NCBI GenBank assembly: GCA_900769565.1
Contig: CAAGHC010000082.1
Location: 1 to 17,428 of the forward strand
Direction: 5' to 3'
DNA from: Clostridia bacterium
Lineage (GTDB): Bacteria; Bacillota; Clostridia; Christensenellales; Borkfalkiaceae
DNA: 17,428 nucleotides
Both the position numbers and the translations under genes were made by a program. The notes under the pieces were generated by a model. The model had not been told where the DNA came from and did no database searches. It saw only the letters and a program-made list of their open reading frames with translations. Position 1 is the first letter of the stretch, and each line of letters begins with the position of its first letter. Positions 1 to 7,218 of this stretch are shown here, piece by piece.

Positions 1-17
1 AAATTACCTAATCTCAT
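1..17 (-). CDS. rplO: Ribosomal protein L15, first codons only (partial)
   Basis: An ATG at 15-17 on the minus strand follows the rpmD stop by 35 nt and has an AAGGAG site at 26-31, eight nt upstream. It opens a frame reading M-R-L-G-N that runs off the window edge. In the spc operon the gene after L30 is L15, and L15 proteins begin with a short M-[KR]-L motif, so position and SD make rplO the best call. Only five complete codons are visible, so identity rests on synteny. Confidence 0.6.
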
Positions 18-52
18 TTTATTAACTCCTTAATAAACTATCTGTCTTAAGA

Positions 53-256
53 TTAAACCTTTTCTACTTTCAACAAGTACTTAACCTTATCTATCATTCC
101 AAGAATGCAGGGGTTTTCGTTGTGAATACGGAAAGAATTTACCTTCTTAAGTCCCAAAGCCGCTACCACTTTCTTGTGTTGCGGTAAAATTGCTATCGTG
201 CTCTTTACAAGCGTAACTTTTATTTGAGTTGCTTCTGCTTTTTTTGCCTTTGCCAT
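53..256 (-). CDS. rpmD: Ribosomal protein L30
   Basis: Small 50S subunit protein, 67 residues against the usual 58-62. The difference is an N-terminal Lys/Ala-rich extension of about ten residues before the conserved I-K-V-T-L-V-K-S strand. The family's A-L-G-L-K-K motif and the closing G-M-I-D-K-V-K-Y-L-L-K-V-E are present. The usual D-T-P triad before the glycine is changed to N-E-N-P-C. The start is fixed by an AAGGAGGG SD that overlaps the rpsE stop codon (TAAGGAGG), leaving only 13 nt between the genes. It lies between rpsE and rplO as expected for the spc operon. Confidence 0.95.
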   Translation of the reverse strand: MAKAKKAEATQIKVTLVKSTIAILPQHKKVVAALGLKKVNSFRIHNENPCILGMIDKVKYLLKVEKV

Positions 257-269
257 AAAAGTACCCTCC

Positions 270-791
270 TTAACCGTTAATTTCTTCCACGGTCTTGCCG
301 CGAATAGCTGCTATTTGTTCTGCAGTTCTCAACATCTTCAAACCTTCCATTGCTGCCTTAACGCAGTTGATGGGGTTGTTAGTGCCGTGTGATTTGGTTC
401 TGATGTTGGTGATACCAACTGCTTCCATAACCGCACGCACAGGACCACCAGCGATAACACCGGTACCTTCTTCAGCCGGCATCATAAGTACGAAACCTCT
501 GCCGAACTTACCGAGTACTTCGTGAGGAATACTCGTGTTGAGTAATGATACTGCAAACATGTTCTTCTTTGCTCTTGCAGTTGCCTTATCGATTGCTTCG
601 GGAACTTCGTTTGCTTTACCCATTGCACAACCGATTTTTCCTGCACCGTCGCCAACGACAACGAGTGCGGCAAATCTCATATTTCTACCACCCTTAACGA
701 CCTTGGTAACACGGTTAACACAAATAAGCTTTTTGATTAAGCCGTCGTTTTCTTCCGCCTTTCTGGGCGCTCTGTTATTATCTCTTGCCAT
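270..791 (-). CDS. rpsE: Ribosomal protein S5
   Basis: 30S subunit protein (173 residues, normal is about 165) that contributes to decoding fidelity and the mRNA entry channel. The N-terminal double-stranded-RNA-binding fold lies at roughly residues 15-85 and contains K-G-G-R-x-M-R-F and V-G-D-G-A-G-K-I-G; the latter is usually V-G-D-G-x-G-x-V-G. The C-terminal domain carries K-S-H-G-T-N-N-P-I-N, which matches the family's K-S-x-G-S-N-N-P block. An AAGGAG SD at 801-806 sits ten nt before the ATG. The gene follows rplR by 21 nt and its stop is fused to the rpmD SD. Confidence 0.97.
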   Translation of the reverse strand: MARDNNRAPRKAEENDGLIKKLICVNRVTKVVKGGRNMRFAALVVVGDGAGKIGCAMGKANEVPEAIDKATARAKKNMFAVSLLNTSIPHEVLGKFGRGFVLMMPAEEGTGVIAGGPVRAVMEAVGITNIRTKSHGTNNPINCVKAAMEGLKMLRTAEQIAAIRGKTVEEING

Positions 792-812
792 TTTCGTTTT
801 CTCCTTGATTTT

Positions 813-1181
813 TTAGAATTCCAAGCCGCCTTCTCTAGCGCCGTCTGCAAGACTTGCAACACGACCGGTGTAAAGATATCCGCCTCTGTCAAATACAACT
901 GCGCTTATCTTCTTTGCCTTTGCCTTCTTTGCGAGTAATTCGCCTACGGCATATGCTTGTGCCTTCTTGTCTTTGCCTTCAAAAGTACCCTTGAGTTCTT
1001 TATCAAGCGTAGACGCCGTAACCAAGGTATGTCCTTTAACGTCGTCTATTAACTGTGCATAAATATGCGTCAAAGTCCTATATACAGAAAGTCTTGGAGT
1101 TTCTGCTGAACCCTTAATCTTTCCTCTGACTCTTTTATGTCTTTTTAATCTGTCTTTGTTTTTATTGATTTTGCTAATCAT
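813..1181 (-). CDS. rplR: Ribosomal protein L18
   Basis: 50S subunit protein of 122 residues that binds 5S rRNA with L5. It has the basic N-terminus (R-x-K-R-H-K-R-V-R-G-K-I), the P-R-L-S-V-Y-R-T strand and the C-terminal F-D-R-G-G-Y-L-Y-T-G-R-V, all typical of bacterial L18. The ATG is preceded by TAGGAGT. Unlike its neighbours it is separated from the gene before it (rplF) by a 94-nt gap with two hairpins, so it may be the first gene of a separately controlled or processed mRNA segment containing rplR, rpsE, rpmD and rplO. Confidence 0.97.
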   Translation of the reverse strand: MISKINKNKDRLKRHKRVRGKIKGSAETPRLSVYRTLTHIYAQLIDDVKGHTLVTASTLDKELKGTFEGKDKKAQAYAVGELLAKKAKAKKISAVVFDRGGYLYTGRVASLADGAREGGLEF

Positions 1182-1275
1182 AGTTTTTACTCCTATTTAA
1201 TAACTTTTCGCACCCAAAGGTGCACTCGGCAGACGCACTAAAACTTTAAGTGCGTCCACTAAAAGCCCTTTAAAC
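1182..1275 (-). other. Structured gap between rplF and rplR
   Basis: This is the longest intergenic stretch inside the ribosomal protein cluster. In the sense of the mRNA it contains an 8-bp perfect hairpin (arms 1232-1239 and 1249-1256, GACGCACT/AGTGCGTC, 9-nt loop), then a 5-bp hairpin (arms 1210-1214 and 1219-1223, GCACC/GGTGC, 4-nt loop), then the rplR SD. Neither is followed by a U-run, so they do not look like terminators. A role in translational control, RNase cleavage or message stability is inference. Confidence 0.55.
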
Positions 1276-1821
1276 TTATTTCTTCGAACCTGCTGCTTTA
1301 CCAACTTTTCTTTCGATAACTTCGTCACTATAACGGATACCATATCCGTGATAGGGTTCAGGTTCTCTGATACTTCTTACCATTGCAGAGAATTGACCAA
1401 CTTTGTCTTTGTCAATACCTGCTACAACGATTTCGGTTTGTGAAGGACAATCAAGCGTAATTCCTTCGATTTCTTCAATTTCTACAGGATGAGAGAAACC
1501 TACGTTTAATACTACTTTCTTGCCTTGTTTAGCAACCTTCCAACCTACACCGTTTACGATAAGGTTCTTTTTGAAACCTTCGGTTACACCTTTTACCATG
1601 TTTGCGCAAAGTGCTCTGTAAAGACCGTGCTTTGCTTTAGTGGTATTGATTTCGTTTGCTCTGATAAACTTTAATACGTTACCTTCGAGTACGGGTGTAA
1701 TTACGGGGTCGTAAGCTTGACTTAAAGTTCCTTTCGGTCCTTTAACGGTGATTACGCTGTCTTTAATGTCTACCGTTACGCCGGCAGGTACGTTGATAAC
1801 TGCATTTCCTATTCTGGACAT
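1276..1821 (-). CDS. rplF: Ribosomal protein L6
   Basis: 50S subunit protein near the factor-binding site, 181 residues with the chosen start. The open frame extends six codons further up (M-V-G-G-K-V), but the ATG at 1819-1821 opens the canonical M-S-R-I-G-N and has an AGGAGG SD at 1829-1834, seven nt away, so I use it. That SD overlaps the rpsH stop codon (TAGGAGG). The two tandem L6 folds are intact, and the C-terminus has the signature E-P-Y-H-G-Y-G-I-R-Y (usually E-P-Y-K-G-K-G-I-R-Y). The following gap to rplR is unusually long. Confidence 0.96.
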   Translation of the reverse strand: MSRIGNAVINVPAGVTVDIKDSVITVKGPKGTLSQAYDPVITPVLEGNVLKFIRANEINTTKAKHGLYRALCANMVKGVTEGFKKNLIVNGVGWKVAKQGKKVVLNVGFSHPVEIEEIEGITLDCPSQTEIVVAGIDKDKVGQFSAMVRSIREPEPYHGYGIRYSDEVIERKVGKAAGSKK

Positions 1822-1832
1822 AACCTTACCTC

Positions 1833-2219
1833 CTACCAAACGTAAGCGAGTACTTCGCCACCTTGATGTGCTTTCTTTGCATCTTTACCAGTCATGATAC
1901 CTTTAGACGTGGAAAGAATTGCAATACCGAGTCCGCCGAGTACTTGGGGAACTTCTTCAGTACCTACGTATACTCTTAAACCGGGTTTACTTACTCTCTT
2001 TAAGCCGGTAATAACTTTTTGACCGTTTTCGTACTTAAGAGTAATTTTTATAGTGCCTTGTACACCTTCAATGATTTCTACGCCTGCAATATAACCTTCT
2101 TTCAAAAGGATATCTGCAATAGCTTTCTTGGTGTTCGAAGCGGGGATTTCAACAGTTTCATGCTTTGCCATAAGAGCATTTCTGATTCTGGTAAGCATAT
2201 CTGCTATAACGTCTGTCAT
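1833..2219 (-). CDS. rpsH: Ribosomal protein S8
   Basis: 30S assembly protein of 128 residues, close to the usual 130-132. It opens M-T-D-V-I-A-D-M-L-T-R-I-R-N, matching the family (usually D-P-I-A-D-M-L-T-R-I-R-N), and ends with the conserved G-G-E-V-L-A-Y-V-W block that binds helix 21 of 16S rRNA. In E. coli S8 is the translational autoregulator of the spc operon, acting at the L5 start; I do not see an obvious copy of that site here. The SD (AGGAGG) directly follows the rpsZ stop, and the S8 stop is fused to the rplF SD. Confidence 0.97.
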   Translation of the reverse strand: MTDVIADMLTRIRNALMAKHETVEIPASNTKKAIADILLKEGYIAGVEIIEGVQGTIKITLKYENGQKVITGLKRVSKPGLRVYVGTEEVPQVLGGLGIAILSTSKGIMTGKDAKKAHQGGEVLAYVW

Positions 2220-2234
2220 TTCTTTTGTCCTCCT

Positions 2235-2420
2235 TTACCAACTTGCCTTCTTTACGCCGGGAATTTGACCTTTGTAAGCCAAATTTCTAAAGCAGATACG
2301 GCATATGCCGTATTTACGGAGTACCGCATGGGGACGACCGCAAATGCTGCATCTCGTGTAGGCTCTAGTGGAAAATTTAGCAGGTTTTTGCTGCTTGTTA
2401 ATCATTGCTTTTTTAGCCAT
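2235..2420 (-). CDS. rpsZ: Ribosomal protein S14, zinc-binding type Z
   Basis: 30S subunit head protein, 61 residues, the standard length of the zinc-dependent S14 type rather than the roughly 100-residue zinc-free form. The zinc ribbon is complete: Cys24, Cys27, Cys40 and Cys43 (C-S-I-C and C-R-I-C). The C-terminus K-K-A-S-W is also canonical. The ATG has an AAGGAG SD within a 20-nt gap after rplE. The presence of only the C+ form here fits Bacillota, where a second C- paralogue may be induced at low zinc, but none is in this window. Confidence 0.97.
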   Translation of the reverse strand: MAKKAMINKQQKPAKFSTRAYTRCSICGRPHAVLRKYGICRICFRNLAYKGQIPGVKKASW

Positions 2421-2440
2421 TTTTGTTTCTCCTTATAACC

Positions 2441-2989
2441 TTACTTTGCAAAGGGCATTCCGAGAAGAGTAAGTAATTCTCTTGCTTCTTCGTCGGTGTT
2501 AGCCGTCGTCGTAATGCAAATGTCAAAACCTCTGATTTTTTCTACTTGGTCGTAGGAAATTTCAGGGAATATGAGTTGTTCTTTAACACCCATTGAGTAG
2601 TTTCCTCTGCCATCGAAAGACTTCTTGGATACACCTCTGAAGTCCCTAACTCTGGGAAGTGCAATCGAAATGAATTTATCAAAAAATTCATACATTCTAG
2701 TGCCTCTCAAAGTAACTTTCATACCAACGCTTTGGCCTTCTCTTACCTTGAAGTTTGCTACAGATTTCTTTGCATTCGTTAAAATGGGCTTTTGACCAGA
2801 AATTTGTTTCAATTCTTCTTGAGCAAGTTGTATACTCTTTGAGTTGTCTTTAATGTCGCCCAAACCGCTGTTAATAGTAATTTTAACAAGCTTGGGTACT
2901 TGGTTTACGTTCGCATAGTTGAACTTTTTCATCATAGCGGGGATAACCGATTGGTCATACAACGCTTTTACTCTGTTTGCTTCTGCCAT
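2441..2989 (-). CDS. rplE: Ribosomal protein L5
   Basis: 50S subunit protein that binds 5S rRNA and touches P-site tRNA; 182 residues, normal length. Family blocks are clear: P-K-L-V-K-I-T-I-N-S-G-L-G near residue 32, then R-V-R-D-F-R-G-V-S-K-K-S-F-D-G-R-G-N-Y-S-M-G-V-K-E-Q in two adjacent stretches, and C-terminal T-D-E-E-A-R-E-L-L-T-L-L-G-M-P-F. The start has a GGGAGG SD just downstream of the rplX stop, with a 16-nt gap. No truncation or frameshift. Confidence 0.97.
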   Translation of the reverse strand: MAEANRVKALYDQSVIPAMMKKFNYANVNQVPKLVKITINSGLGDIKDNSKSIQLAQEELKQISGQKPILTNAKKSVANFKVREGQSVGMKVTLRGTRMYEFFDKFISIALPRVRDFRGVSKKSFDGRGNYSMGVKEQLIFPEISYDQVEKIRGFDICITTTANTDEEARELLTLLGMPFAK

Positions 2990-3005
2990 TTACGTTTACC
3001 TCCCG

Positions 3006-3410
3006 TTATTTTTCCTCTGCAGGTGCTTCTGCAGTTTCTTTCTTTGTCTTTCTCTTGGTAGCGGTCTTGGTTGCCTTCTTAACTTCTTTAGCTTCCTTAC
3101 CTGCATCTAAAACTGCACCGCACTTTTTGCAAATACGTGCTTTTTTATCCCCTTCTACCTTGTAAGCAACTCTGGTTGCTTTGTTACATACGGGGCATAC
3201 TACCAATACGTTGGATGCGTCGATAGGACCAGATTGGTTCTGAATTGAACTAACTTCCTGTGCGCTCCTTGCCTTCTTATGCTTTTTCTGAACGTTTACA
3301 CCGTCAACGATGATTCTGTTATCCTTGGGCATTGCTGCAAGAACTTTAGCCGTTTTACCCGCATCTTTACCCGTGATAACTAAAACCGTGTCATTCTTTT
3401 TAACTTTCAT
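3006..3410 (-). CDS. rplX: Ribosomal protein L24 with zinc ribbon and long charged tail
   Basis: 50S assembly initiator protein. Residues 1-45 hold the KOW motif (K-N-D-T-V-L-V-I-T-G-K-D-A-G-K). Residues 72-97 carry two CXXC pairs (Cys72, Cys75, Cys94, Cys97), the zinc-ribbon form common in Gram-positive L24. At 134 residues it is about 30 longer than the usual 102-106. The excess is a C-terminal tail from about residue 103 made almost only of Lys, Ala, Glu and Thr, probably disordered. The rplN stop overlaps the SD (TAAGGAG), so the start is secure. Confidence 0.96.
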   Translation of the reverse strand: MKVKKNDTVLVITGKDAGKTAKVLAAMPKDNRIIVDGVNVQKKHKKARSAQEVSSIQNQSGPIDASNVLVVCPVCNKATRVAYKVEGDKKARICKKCGAVLDAGKEAKEVKKATKTATKRKTKKETAEAPAEEK

Positions 3411-3421
3411 AGTCTATCTCC

Positions 3422-3790
3422 TTATAACACTTCGGGTGCGAGTGAGATAATACGCATATAGTCTTTATCTCTTAATTCTCTCGCTATCGGTCCAAAAATA
3501 CGAGTACCTTTGGGTTGTTTTTGGTTGTCGATGATTACCGCTGCGTTTTCGTCGAATCTAACGTACGTGCCGTCTTTTCTTCTTACACCGCTGGTTGACC
3601 TTACGATAACTGCCTTAACAACGTCACCCTTCTTAACTGCGCCACCAGGGGTAGCAGTCTTTACACTTGCAACGATTACGTCGCCGATATTACCGGTTCT
3701 TCTGAACGAGCCGCCTAATACCCTAATGCACATCAATTCTTTTGCGCCAGAGTTGTCTGCCGCTTTTAATCTAGATAGTGGTTGTATCAT
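3422..3790 (-). CDS. rplN: Ribosomal protein L14
   Basis: 50S subunit protein at the 30S interface (bridge B8) and the docking site for the silencing factor RsfS. Exactly 122 residues, the bacterial norm. It opens M-I-Q-P-L-S-R-L-K-A-A-D-N-S-G-A-K and has the conserved central G-D-V-V-K-A-V-I-V-R and closing I-I-S-L-A-P-E-V-L. The SD is fused to the rpsQ stop codon (TAAGGAGG), and the gene's own stop is fused to the rplX SD. Nothing unusual in the sequence. Confidence 0.97.
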   Translation of the reverse strand: MIQPLSRLKAADNSGAKELMCIRVLGGSFRRTGNIGDVIVASVKTATPGGAVKKGDVVKAVIVRSTSGVRRKDGTYVRFDENAAVIIDNQKQPKGTRIFGPIARELRDKDYMRIISLAPEVL

Positions 3791-3801
3791 AGTGCGCCTC
3801 C

Positions 3802-4056
3802 TTATTTAGCCTTCTCGATGATTTCAGCTACTCTCCAGTTCTTGTCCTTGGAAAGTTTTCTGGTTTCAACGATAAGTACCTTATCGCCTACACCGCAAGT
3901 ATTTGCTTCATCATGTGCTTTAAATTTGTGAGTTTTCTTAATAGTTTTCTTATACAAGGGGTGTTTTGCTCTTTCTTCAACAGCAACAACTACCGTCTTG
4001 TCCATCTTATCGGAAACAACTATACCGACTCTTTCTTTTCTTAAATTTCTTTCCAT
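3802..4056 (-). CDS. rpsQ: Ribosomal protein S17
   Basis: Primary 16S rRNA-binding protein of the 30S body, 84 residues, normal size. The OB-fold core is recognisable from R-K-E-R-V-G-I-V-V-S-D-K-M-D-K-T-V-V-V, then H-P-L-Y-K-K-T-I-K-K-T-H-K-F and the C-terminal R-K-L-S-K-D-K-N-W-R-V. The rpmC stop overlaps the SD as TAGGAGAG. The stop overlaps the rplN SD. Confidence 0.97.
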   Translation of the reverse strand: MERNLRKERVGIVVSDKMDKTVVVAVEERAKHPLYKKTIKKTHKFKAHDEANTCGVGDKVLIVETRKLSKDKNWRVAEIIEKAK

Positions 4057-4067
4057 GATTCTCTCTC

Positions 4068-4262
4068 CTACGCCTTAAGTTCCCTTTCTCTCAAAATGGT
4101 CTTAACCTTTGCAATGTCTTTCTTGCAGTTTTTGATTGATGCAGGATTTTCAAGTTGTCCGATTGCATGACGGAAACGAAGGTTGAACAATTCTTCGGAA
4201 AGTTCTTTAAGCTTGGTGTTTAATTCGTCTACCGTTAATTCGTGAAGTTCTTTCGTTTTCAT
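4068..4262 (-). CDS. rpmC: Ribosomal protein L29
   Basis: Small helical-hairpin protein of the 50S exit-tunnel rim, where trigger factor (encoded in this same window) and SRP dock. 64 residues. The family core L-R-F-R-H-A-I-G-Q-L-E-N-P is present near residues 28-40. The start codon overlaps the last base of the rplP stop (TAATG), so translation is probably coupled. The purine-rich end of rplP (coding E-E-G-G-E-G) supplies its SD-like sequence. Confidence 0.96.
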   Translation of the reverse strand: MKTKELHELTVDELNTKLKELSEELFNLRFRHAIGQLENPASIKNCKKDIAKVKTILRERELKA

Positions 4263-4708
4263 TAACCTTCACCGCCTTCTTCTTTTATTTGTTCAGCTAC
4301 AGTTTCTTTCTTAACAAACTTCGTCTTTACGGGAAGTTTGTGTCCAGCGAGACGCATAGCTTCTTTTGCGATATCTTCGGGTACGCCTGACATTTCAAAC
4401 AATACTCTACCCGGTTTAACTACCGCTACCCAGAACTCTACAGAACCTTTACCACTACCCATACGGCTATCGGCAGGTTTCTTAGTTACCGGTTTGTGGG
4501 GGAATATGTCAATCCATACCTTACCACCACGTTTAATAAATCTAGTCATTGCAATACGCGCTGCTTCGATTTGGTTTGATTTAATCCAACCGGGTTCGGT
4601 TGCTACTAAACCGTAATCGCCGTATGCAATCTTATTGCCCTTAGTACATTTACCCGTCATTCTACCACGGTGTACTCTTCTTCTTTTTACTCTCTTAGGC
4701 ATTAACAT
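4262..4708 (-). CDS. rplP: Ribosomal protein L16
   Basis: 50S protein that organises the A-site region and 5S rRNA; 148 residues. The family start M-L-M-P-K-R-V-K is present. A second in-frame ATG lies two codons later, but the first one lies 12 nt from an AAGGAGG SD at 4721-4727, inside the end of rpsC, and the second 18 nt, so the first is preferred. The loop K-P-A-D-S-R-M-G-S-G-K-G contains Arg82, the counterpart of the E. coli Arg81 that can be hydroxylated. The C-terminus carries an acidic, Gly-rich tail of about ten residues. It overlaps rpmC by one base. Confidence 0.96.
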   Translation of the reverse strand: MLMPKRVKRRRVHRGRMTGKCTKGNKIAYGDYGLVATEPGWIKSNQIEAARIAMTRFIKRGGKVWIDIFPHKPVTKKPADSRMGSGKGSVEFWVAVVKPGRVLFEMSGVPEDIAKEAMRLAGHKLPVKTKFVKKETVAEQIKEEGGEG

Positions 4709-4710
4709 AA

Positions 4711-5379
4711 TTAAGCTTGGCCTCCTTCAGCAATTTTCTTCTTGGGCGCGCCGATAACTTCGCCTTTGTAAATCCAGCATTTGATACCGATTACACCAAA
4801 GGTGGTGTGCGCTTCTGCAAAGCCGTAATCAATGTCTGCTCTTAAGGTTTGAAGAGGAATTGAACCTTCGTGATAACTTTCGCTACGTGCGATTTCTGCA
4901 CCGTCAAGTCTTCCGCTTACTAATACCTTAATACCCTTAATGCCACTTCTCATTGACCTAGAGATTGCTTGTTTCATTGCTCTTCTGAACGATGCACGTT
5001 TTTCGAGTTGAGCAGCAATACCTTCTGCCACGAGTTGAGCGTCAGCGTCGGGCTTTTTAACTTCCGAAATATTGATGGAAATTTGTTTACCTGCGCAGAT
5101 TTTTGCTACGGTCTTCTTGATTACTTCAATTTCACTACCTTGTTTACCGATAAGAACACCGGGACGTGCGGTGAAAATCGTGATAGTAATCTTGGTTGCT
5201 GCCTTTTCGATAGCAATTTTAGAAATTGCAGCTTGATAATACTTTTTCTTTAATGCGTTGCGGATTTCGTTGTCTTCTTTGATGTTTGCAGCAAAATCTT
5301 TCTTTTCTACAAACCATTGCGAATCCCAATCTTTGATAATTCCGACTCTTAAACCGTGCGGATTAACTTTCTGTCCCAT
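4711..5379 (-). CDS. rpsC: Ribosomal protein S3
   Basis: 30S head protein at the mRNA entry site, 222 residues, normal size. It begins M-G-Q-K-V-N-P-H-G-L-R-V-G-I-I-K-D-W, as in most bacteria. The type-II KH domain spans about residues 38-106 with its GXXG loop at 78-81 (G-K-Q-G). The basic residues tied to mRNA unwinding in E. coli have counterparts at Arg132, Arg133 and Lys136. The C-terminal S3 domain includes R-A-D-I-D-Y-G-F near 180-187. The rplV stop overlaps its SD (TAGGAGG). Confidence 0.97.
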   Translation of the reverse strand: MGQKVNPHGLRVGIIKDWDSQWFVEKKDFAANIKEDNEIRNALKKKYYQAAISKIAIEKAATKITITIFTARPGVLIGKQGSEIEVIKKTVAKICAGKQISINISEVKKPDADAQLVAEGIAAQLEKRASFRRAMKQAISRSMRSGIKGIKVLVSGRLDGAEIARSESYHEGSIPLQTLRADIDYGFAEAHTTFGVIGIKCWIYKGEVIGAPKKKIAEGGQA

Positions 5380-5388
5380 ATCTTCCTC

Positions 5389-5775
5389 CTACGCCTTTGC
5401 GTCCAACACAATCGTTATGTGGCTGGTACGCTTCAAAATTCTGAACGCTCTTCCTTGTGCTCTAGGCATAACTCTCTTAAGAGTCGGGCCTTGGTCTGCA
5501 TAGCAAACTGCTACGAACAAGTTGTCCTTGCTCATGCCGAGATTGTTTTCAGCGTTTGCAGCAGCGGACATAAGAACTTTCTTAATCGGCTCGGATGCAG
5601 ACTTCGGGGTGTTTTCCAAAATCGCAACTGCCTGTGTATAACTCTTGCCTCTGATGATATCGAGTACCACTCTTACTTTATAAGGTGATATTCTAACGTG
5701 TTTAGCAACAGCTCTAGGGCGTCTGTCTTTATTTTCCGCTATTCTTGCGGTCTTTTCTCTCATATTTTTAGCCAT
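5389..5775 (-). CDS. rplV: Ribosomal protein L22
   Basis: 50S protein whose long beta-hairpin lines the exit-tunnel constriction; 128 residues, slightly above the usual 110-118 because of a polar N-terminal extension of about 20 residues before the R-A-V-A-K-H-V-R-I-S-P-Y-K-V-R core. The conserved A-A-A-N-A-E-N-N motif and the closing G-R-A-F-R-I-L-K-R-T-S-H-I-T-I-V-L are present. The ATG used lies seven nt from an AGGAGG SD fused to the rpsS stop; the internal Met5 is less well placed. Confidence 0.96.
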   Translation of the reverse strand: MAKNMREKTARIAENKDRRPRAVAKHVRISPYKVRVVLDIIRGKSYTQAVAILENTPKSASEPIKKVLMSAAANAENNLGMSKDNLFVAVCYADQGPTLKRVMPRAQGRAFRILKRTSHITIVLDAKA

Positions 5776-5786
5776 TTTTACGCCTC

Positions 5787-6068
5787 CTATCTGCCACCCG
5801 TGGATTTTTCAGTACCGCCGTGACCCTTGAAGGTTCTAGTCGGAGAGAATTCACCAAGTTTGCAACCTACCATATCTTCGGTTACGTATACGGGTACGTG
5901 CTTTCTGCCGTCGTATACCGCAATCGTATGACCTACCATTTGCGGGAAAATCGTAGACGACCTTGACCAAGTCTTTAAGACTTTCTTTTCATTCTTTTCG
6001 TTTAATTCTTCTATTCTCTTTAAGAGTTTAGGTTCTACATAAGGACCTTTTTTAACACTTCTACTCAT
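5787..6068 (-). CDS. rpsS: Ribosomal protein S19
   Basis: 30S head protein that contacts the 50S subunit, 93 residues as usual. It starts M-S-R-S-V-K-K-G-P-Y-V and has the S19 signature around G-H-T-I-A-V-Y-D-G-R-K-H-V-P-V-Y-V, then K-L-G-E-F-S-P-T-R-T-F-K-G-H. A cysteine replaces the usual histidine before K-L-G-E-F. Its SD is fused to the rplB stop (TAAGGAG). Confidence 0.97.
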   Translation of the reverse strand: MSRSVKKGPYVEPKLLKRIEELNEKNEKKVLKTWSRSSTIFPQMVGHTIAVYDGRKHVPVYVTEDMVGCKLGEFSPTRTFKGHGGTEKSTGGR

Positions 6069-6078
6069 GTCGTTCTCC

Positions 6079-6906
6079 TTAATTTATCCTGGTAATGATA
6101 AGTTTGTTAGAAGCCTTCTTATGCTTTCTGGTCTTGTAACCAAGAGCAGGTTTACCCCAAGGAGTAACAGGCCCCGGCATACCAACAGGTGATTTACCTT
6201 CACCACCACCGTGGGGGTGGTCACACGGGTTCATAACCACACCACGTACGGTAGGACGAATACCAAAGTGTCTGGTCTTACCTGCCTTACCGATTCTGAT
6301 GATTTCGTGTTCCAAGTTACCTACTTGACCAATCGTTGCCTTACAAGCTGCAAGAATGTATCTCATTTCGCCACTAGGCATTTTCAAGGTTACGTATTTT
6401 TCATCTCTTGCCATGATTTGAGCGCTCATACCAGCTGCTCTAGCAATTTGACCGCCTTTACCCGGTTGCATTTCTATATTGTGAACCATGGTACCTACGG
6501 GGATGTCCTTAAGTTGAAGAGCGTTACCTGCTTTAATATCAGCAGTTGCACCACTCATTACTTTGTCGCCTACCTTAAGACCTACAGGTGCAAGGATGTA
6601 TGCCTTTGCGCCGTCTGCATAGTAAAGAAGTGCAATGTTTGCGCTACGGTTGGGGTCGTATTCGATTGACTTAACCGTTGCAGGGATACCGTCTTTCATT
6701 CTCTTGAAATCGATTATACGGTACTTTCTTCTGTTACCACCACCGATATGACGTACGGTGATTTTACCCTGTGCGTTTCTACCGCCACTCTTTCTTTGGT
6801 CTTCTAAAAGTGATTTTTCAGGTTTCTTTGCCGTAATTTCGTCGTAAGCGCTTACCGTCATGAAACGACGTGCAGACGAAGTCGGTTTATATCTTTTAAT
6901 AGCCAT
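6079..6906 (-). CDS. rplB: Ribosomal protein L2
   Basis: Large 50S protein needed for subunit joining and peptidyl transferase activity; 275 residues, the normal length. It has the N-terminal A-I-K-R-Y-K-P-T-S, the R-N-x-x-G-x-I-T-x-R-H-x-G-G-G block near residues 43-57, and the C-terminal D-H-P-H-G-G-G-E-G-K motif. His230 corresponds to the critical E. coli His229. The residue before the Asp of that motif is Cys (N-P-C-D-H), a mild variation. An AC-GGAGG SD sits in the 21-nt gap after rplW. Confidence 0.98.
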   Translation of the reverse strand: MAIKRYKPTSSARRFMTVSAYDEITAKKPEKSLLEDQRKSGGRNAQGKITVRHIGGGNRRKYRIIDFKRMKDGIPATVKSIEYDPNRSANIALLYYADGAKAYILAPVGLKVGDKVMSGATADIKAGNALQLKDIPVGTMVHNIEMQPGKGGQIARAAGMSAQIMARDEKYVTLKMPSGEMRYILAACKATIGQVGNLEHEIIRIGKAGKTRHFGIRPTVRGVVMNPCDHPHGGGEGKSPVGMPGPVTPWGKPALGYKTRKHKKASNKLIITRIN

Positions 6907-6927
6907 TATCTTGTTCCTCCGTTTAGA

Positions 6928-7218
6928 TTAGGACAATGAATCGAAGAACTCTATCGACTTACTGTCTTTTTTAAGTTGAACGATGGCCTTTTTGTAATCG
7001 GGGGTGTAACCCTCGTATCTGCCTTGTCTTTTCAACTTACCGCTAACGTTTGCAGTGTTAACTTTTTCAACTTGAACACCGAAAATTTCTTCGATAGCGA
7101 GTTTAATCTGCGTTTTGTTCGCGTTTTTAGCAACTACGAAACTATACTTCTTATCTTTGATACCCGCATAGCTCTTTTCAGAGAGTAGCGGTCTAATGAT
7201 GATGTCGTGTGCAGCCAT
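6928..7218 (-). CDS. rplW: Ribosomal protein L23
   Basis: 50S exit-tunnel protein and the principal docking site for trigger factor and SRP; 96 residues. It has the family opening I-I-I-R-P-L-L-S-E-K-S and the V-x-x-x-A-N-K-T-Q-I-K-x-A-I-E-E-I-F-G-V-x-V block. The start overlaps the rplD stop by one base (TAATG), with GGAG sequences within the end of rplD, so coupled translation is likely. The tig gene for its partner lies about 4 kb upstream on the same strand. Confidence 0.96.
   Translation of the reverse strand: MAAHDIIIRPLLSEKSYAGIKDKKYSFVVAKNANKTQIKLAIEEIFGVQVEKVNTANVSGKLKRQGRYEGYTPDYKKAIVQLKKDSKSIEFFDSLS

Noticed and set aside
1822..1839. Longer L6 start six codons upstream
   Set aside because: The extra residues overlap the rpsH stop and SD; the internal ATG has a well-spaced AGGAGG and the canonical M-S-R-I-G-N.
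2019..2438. Plus-strand open frame of 139 codons
   Set aside because: It is antisense to rpsH and rpsZ, which are certain genes; no SD or family resemblance.
6211..6669. Plus-strand open frame of 152 codons
   Set aside because: It lies wholly antisense to rplB and has composition expected from its complement; no independent support.
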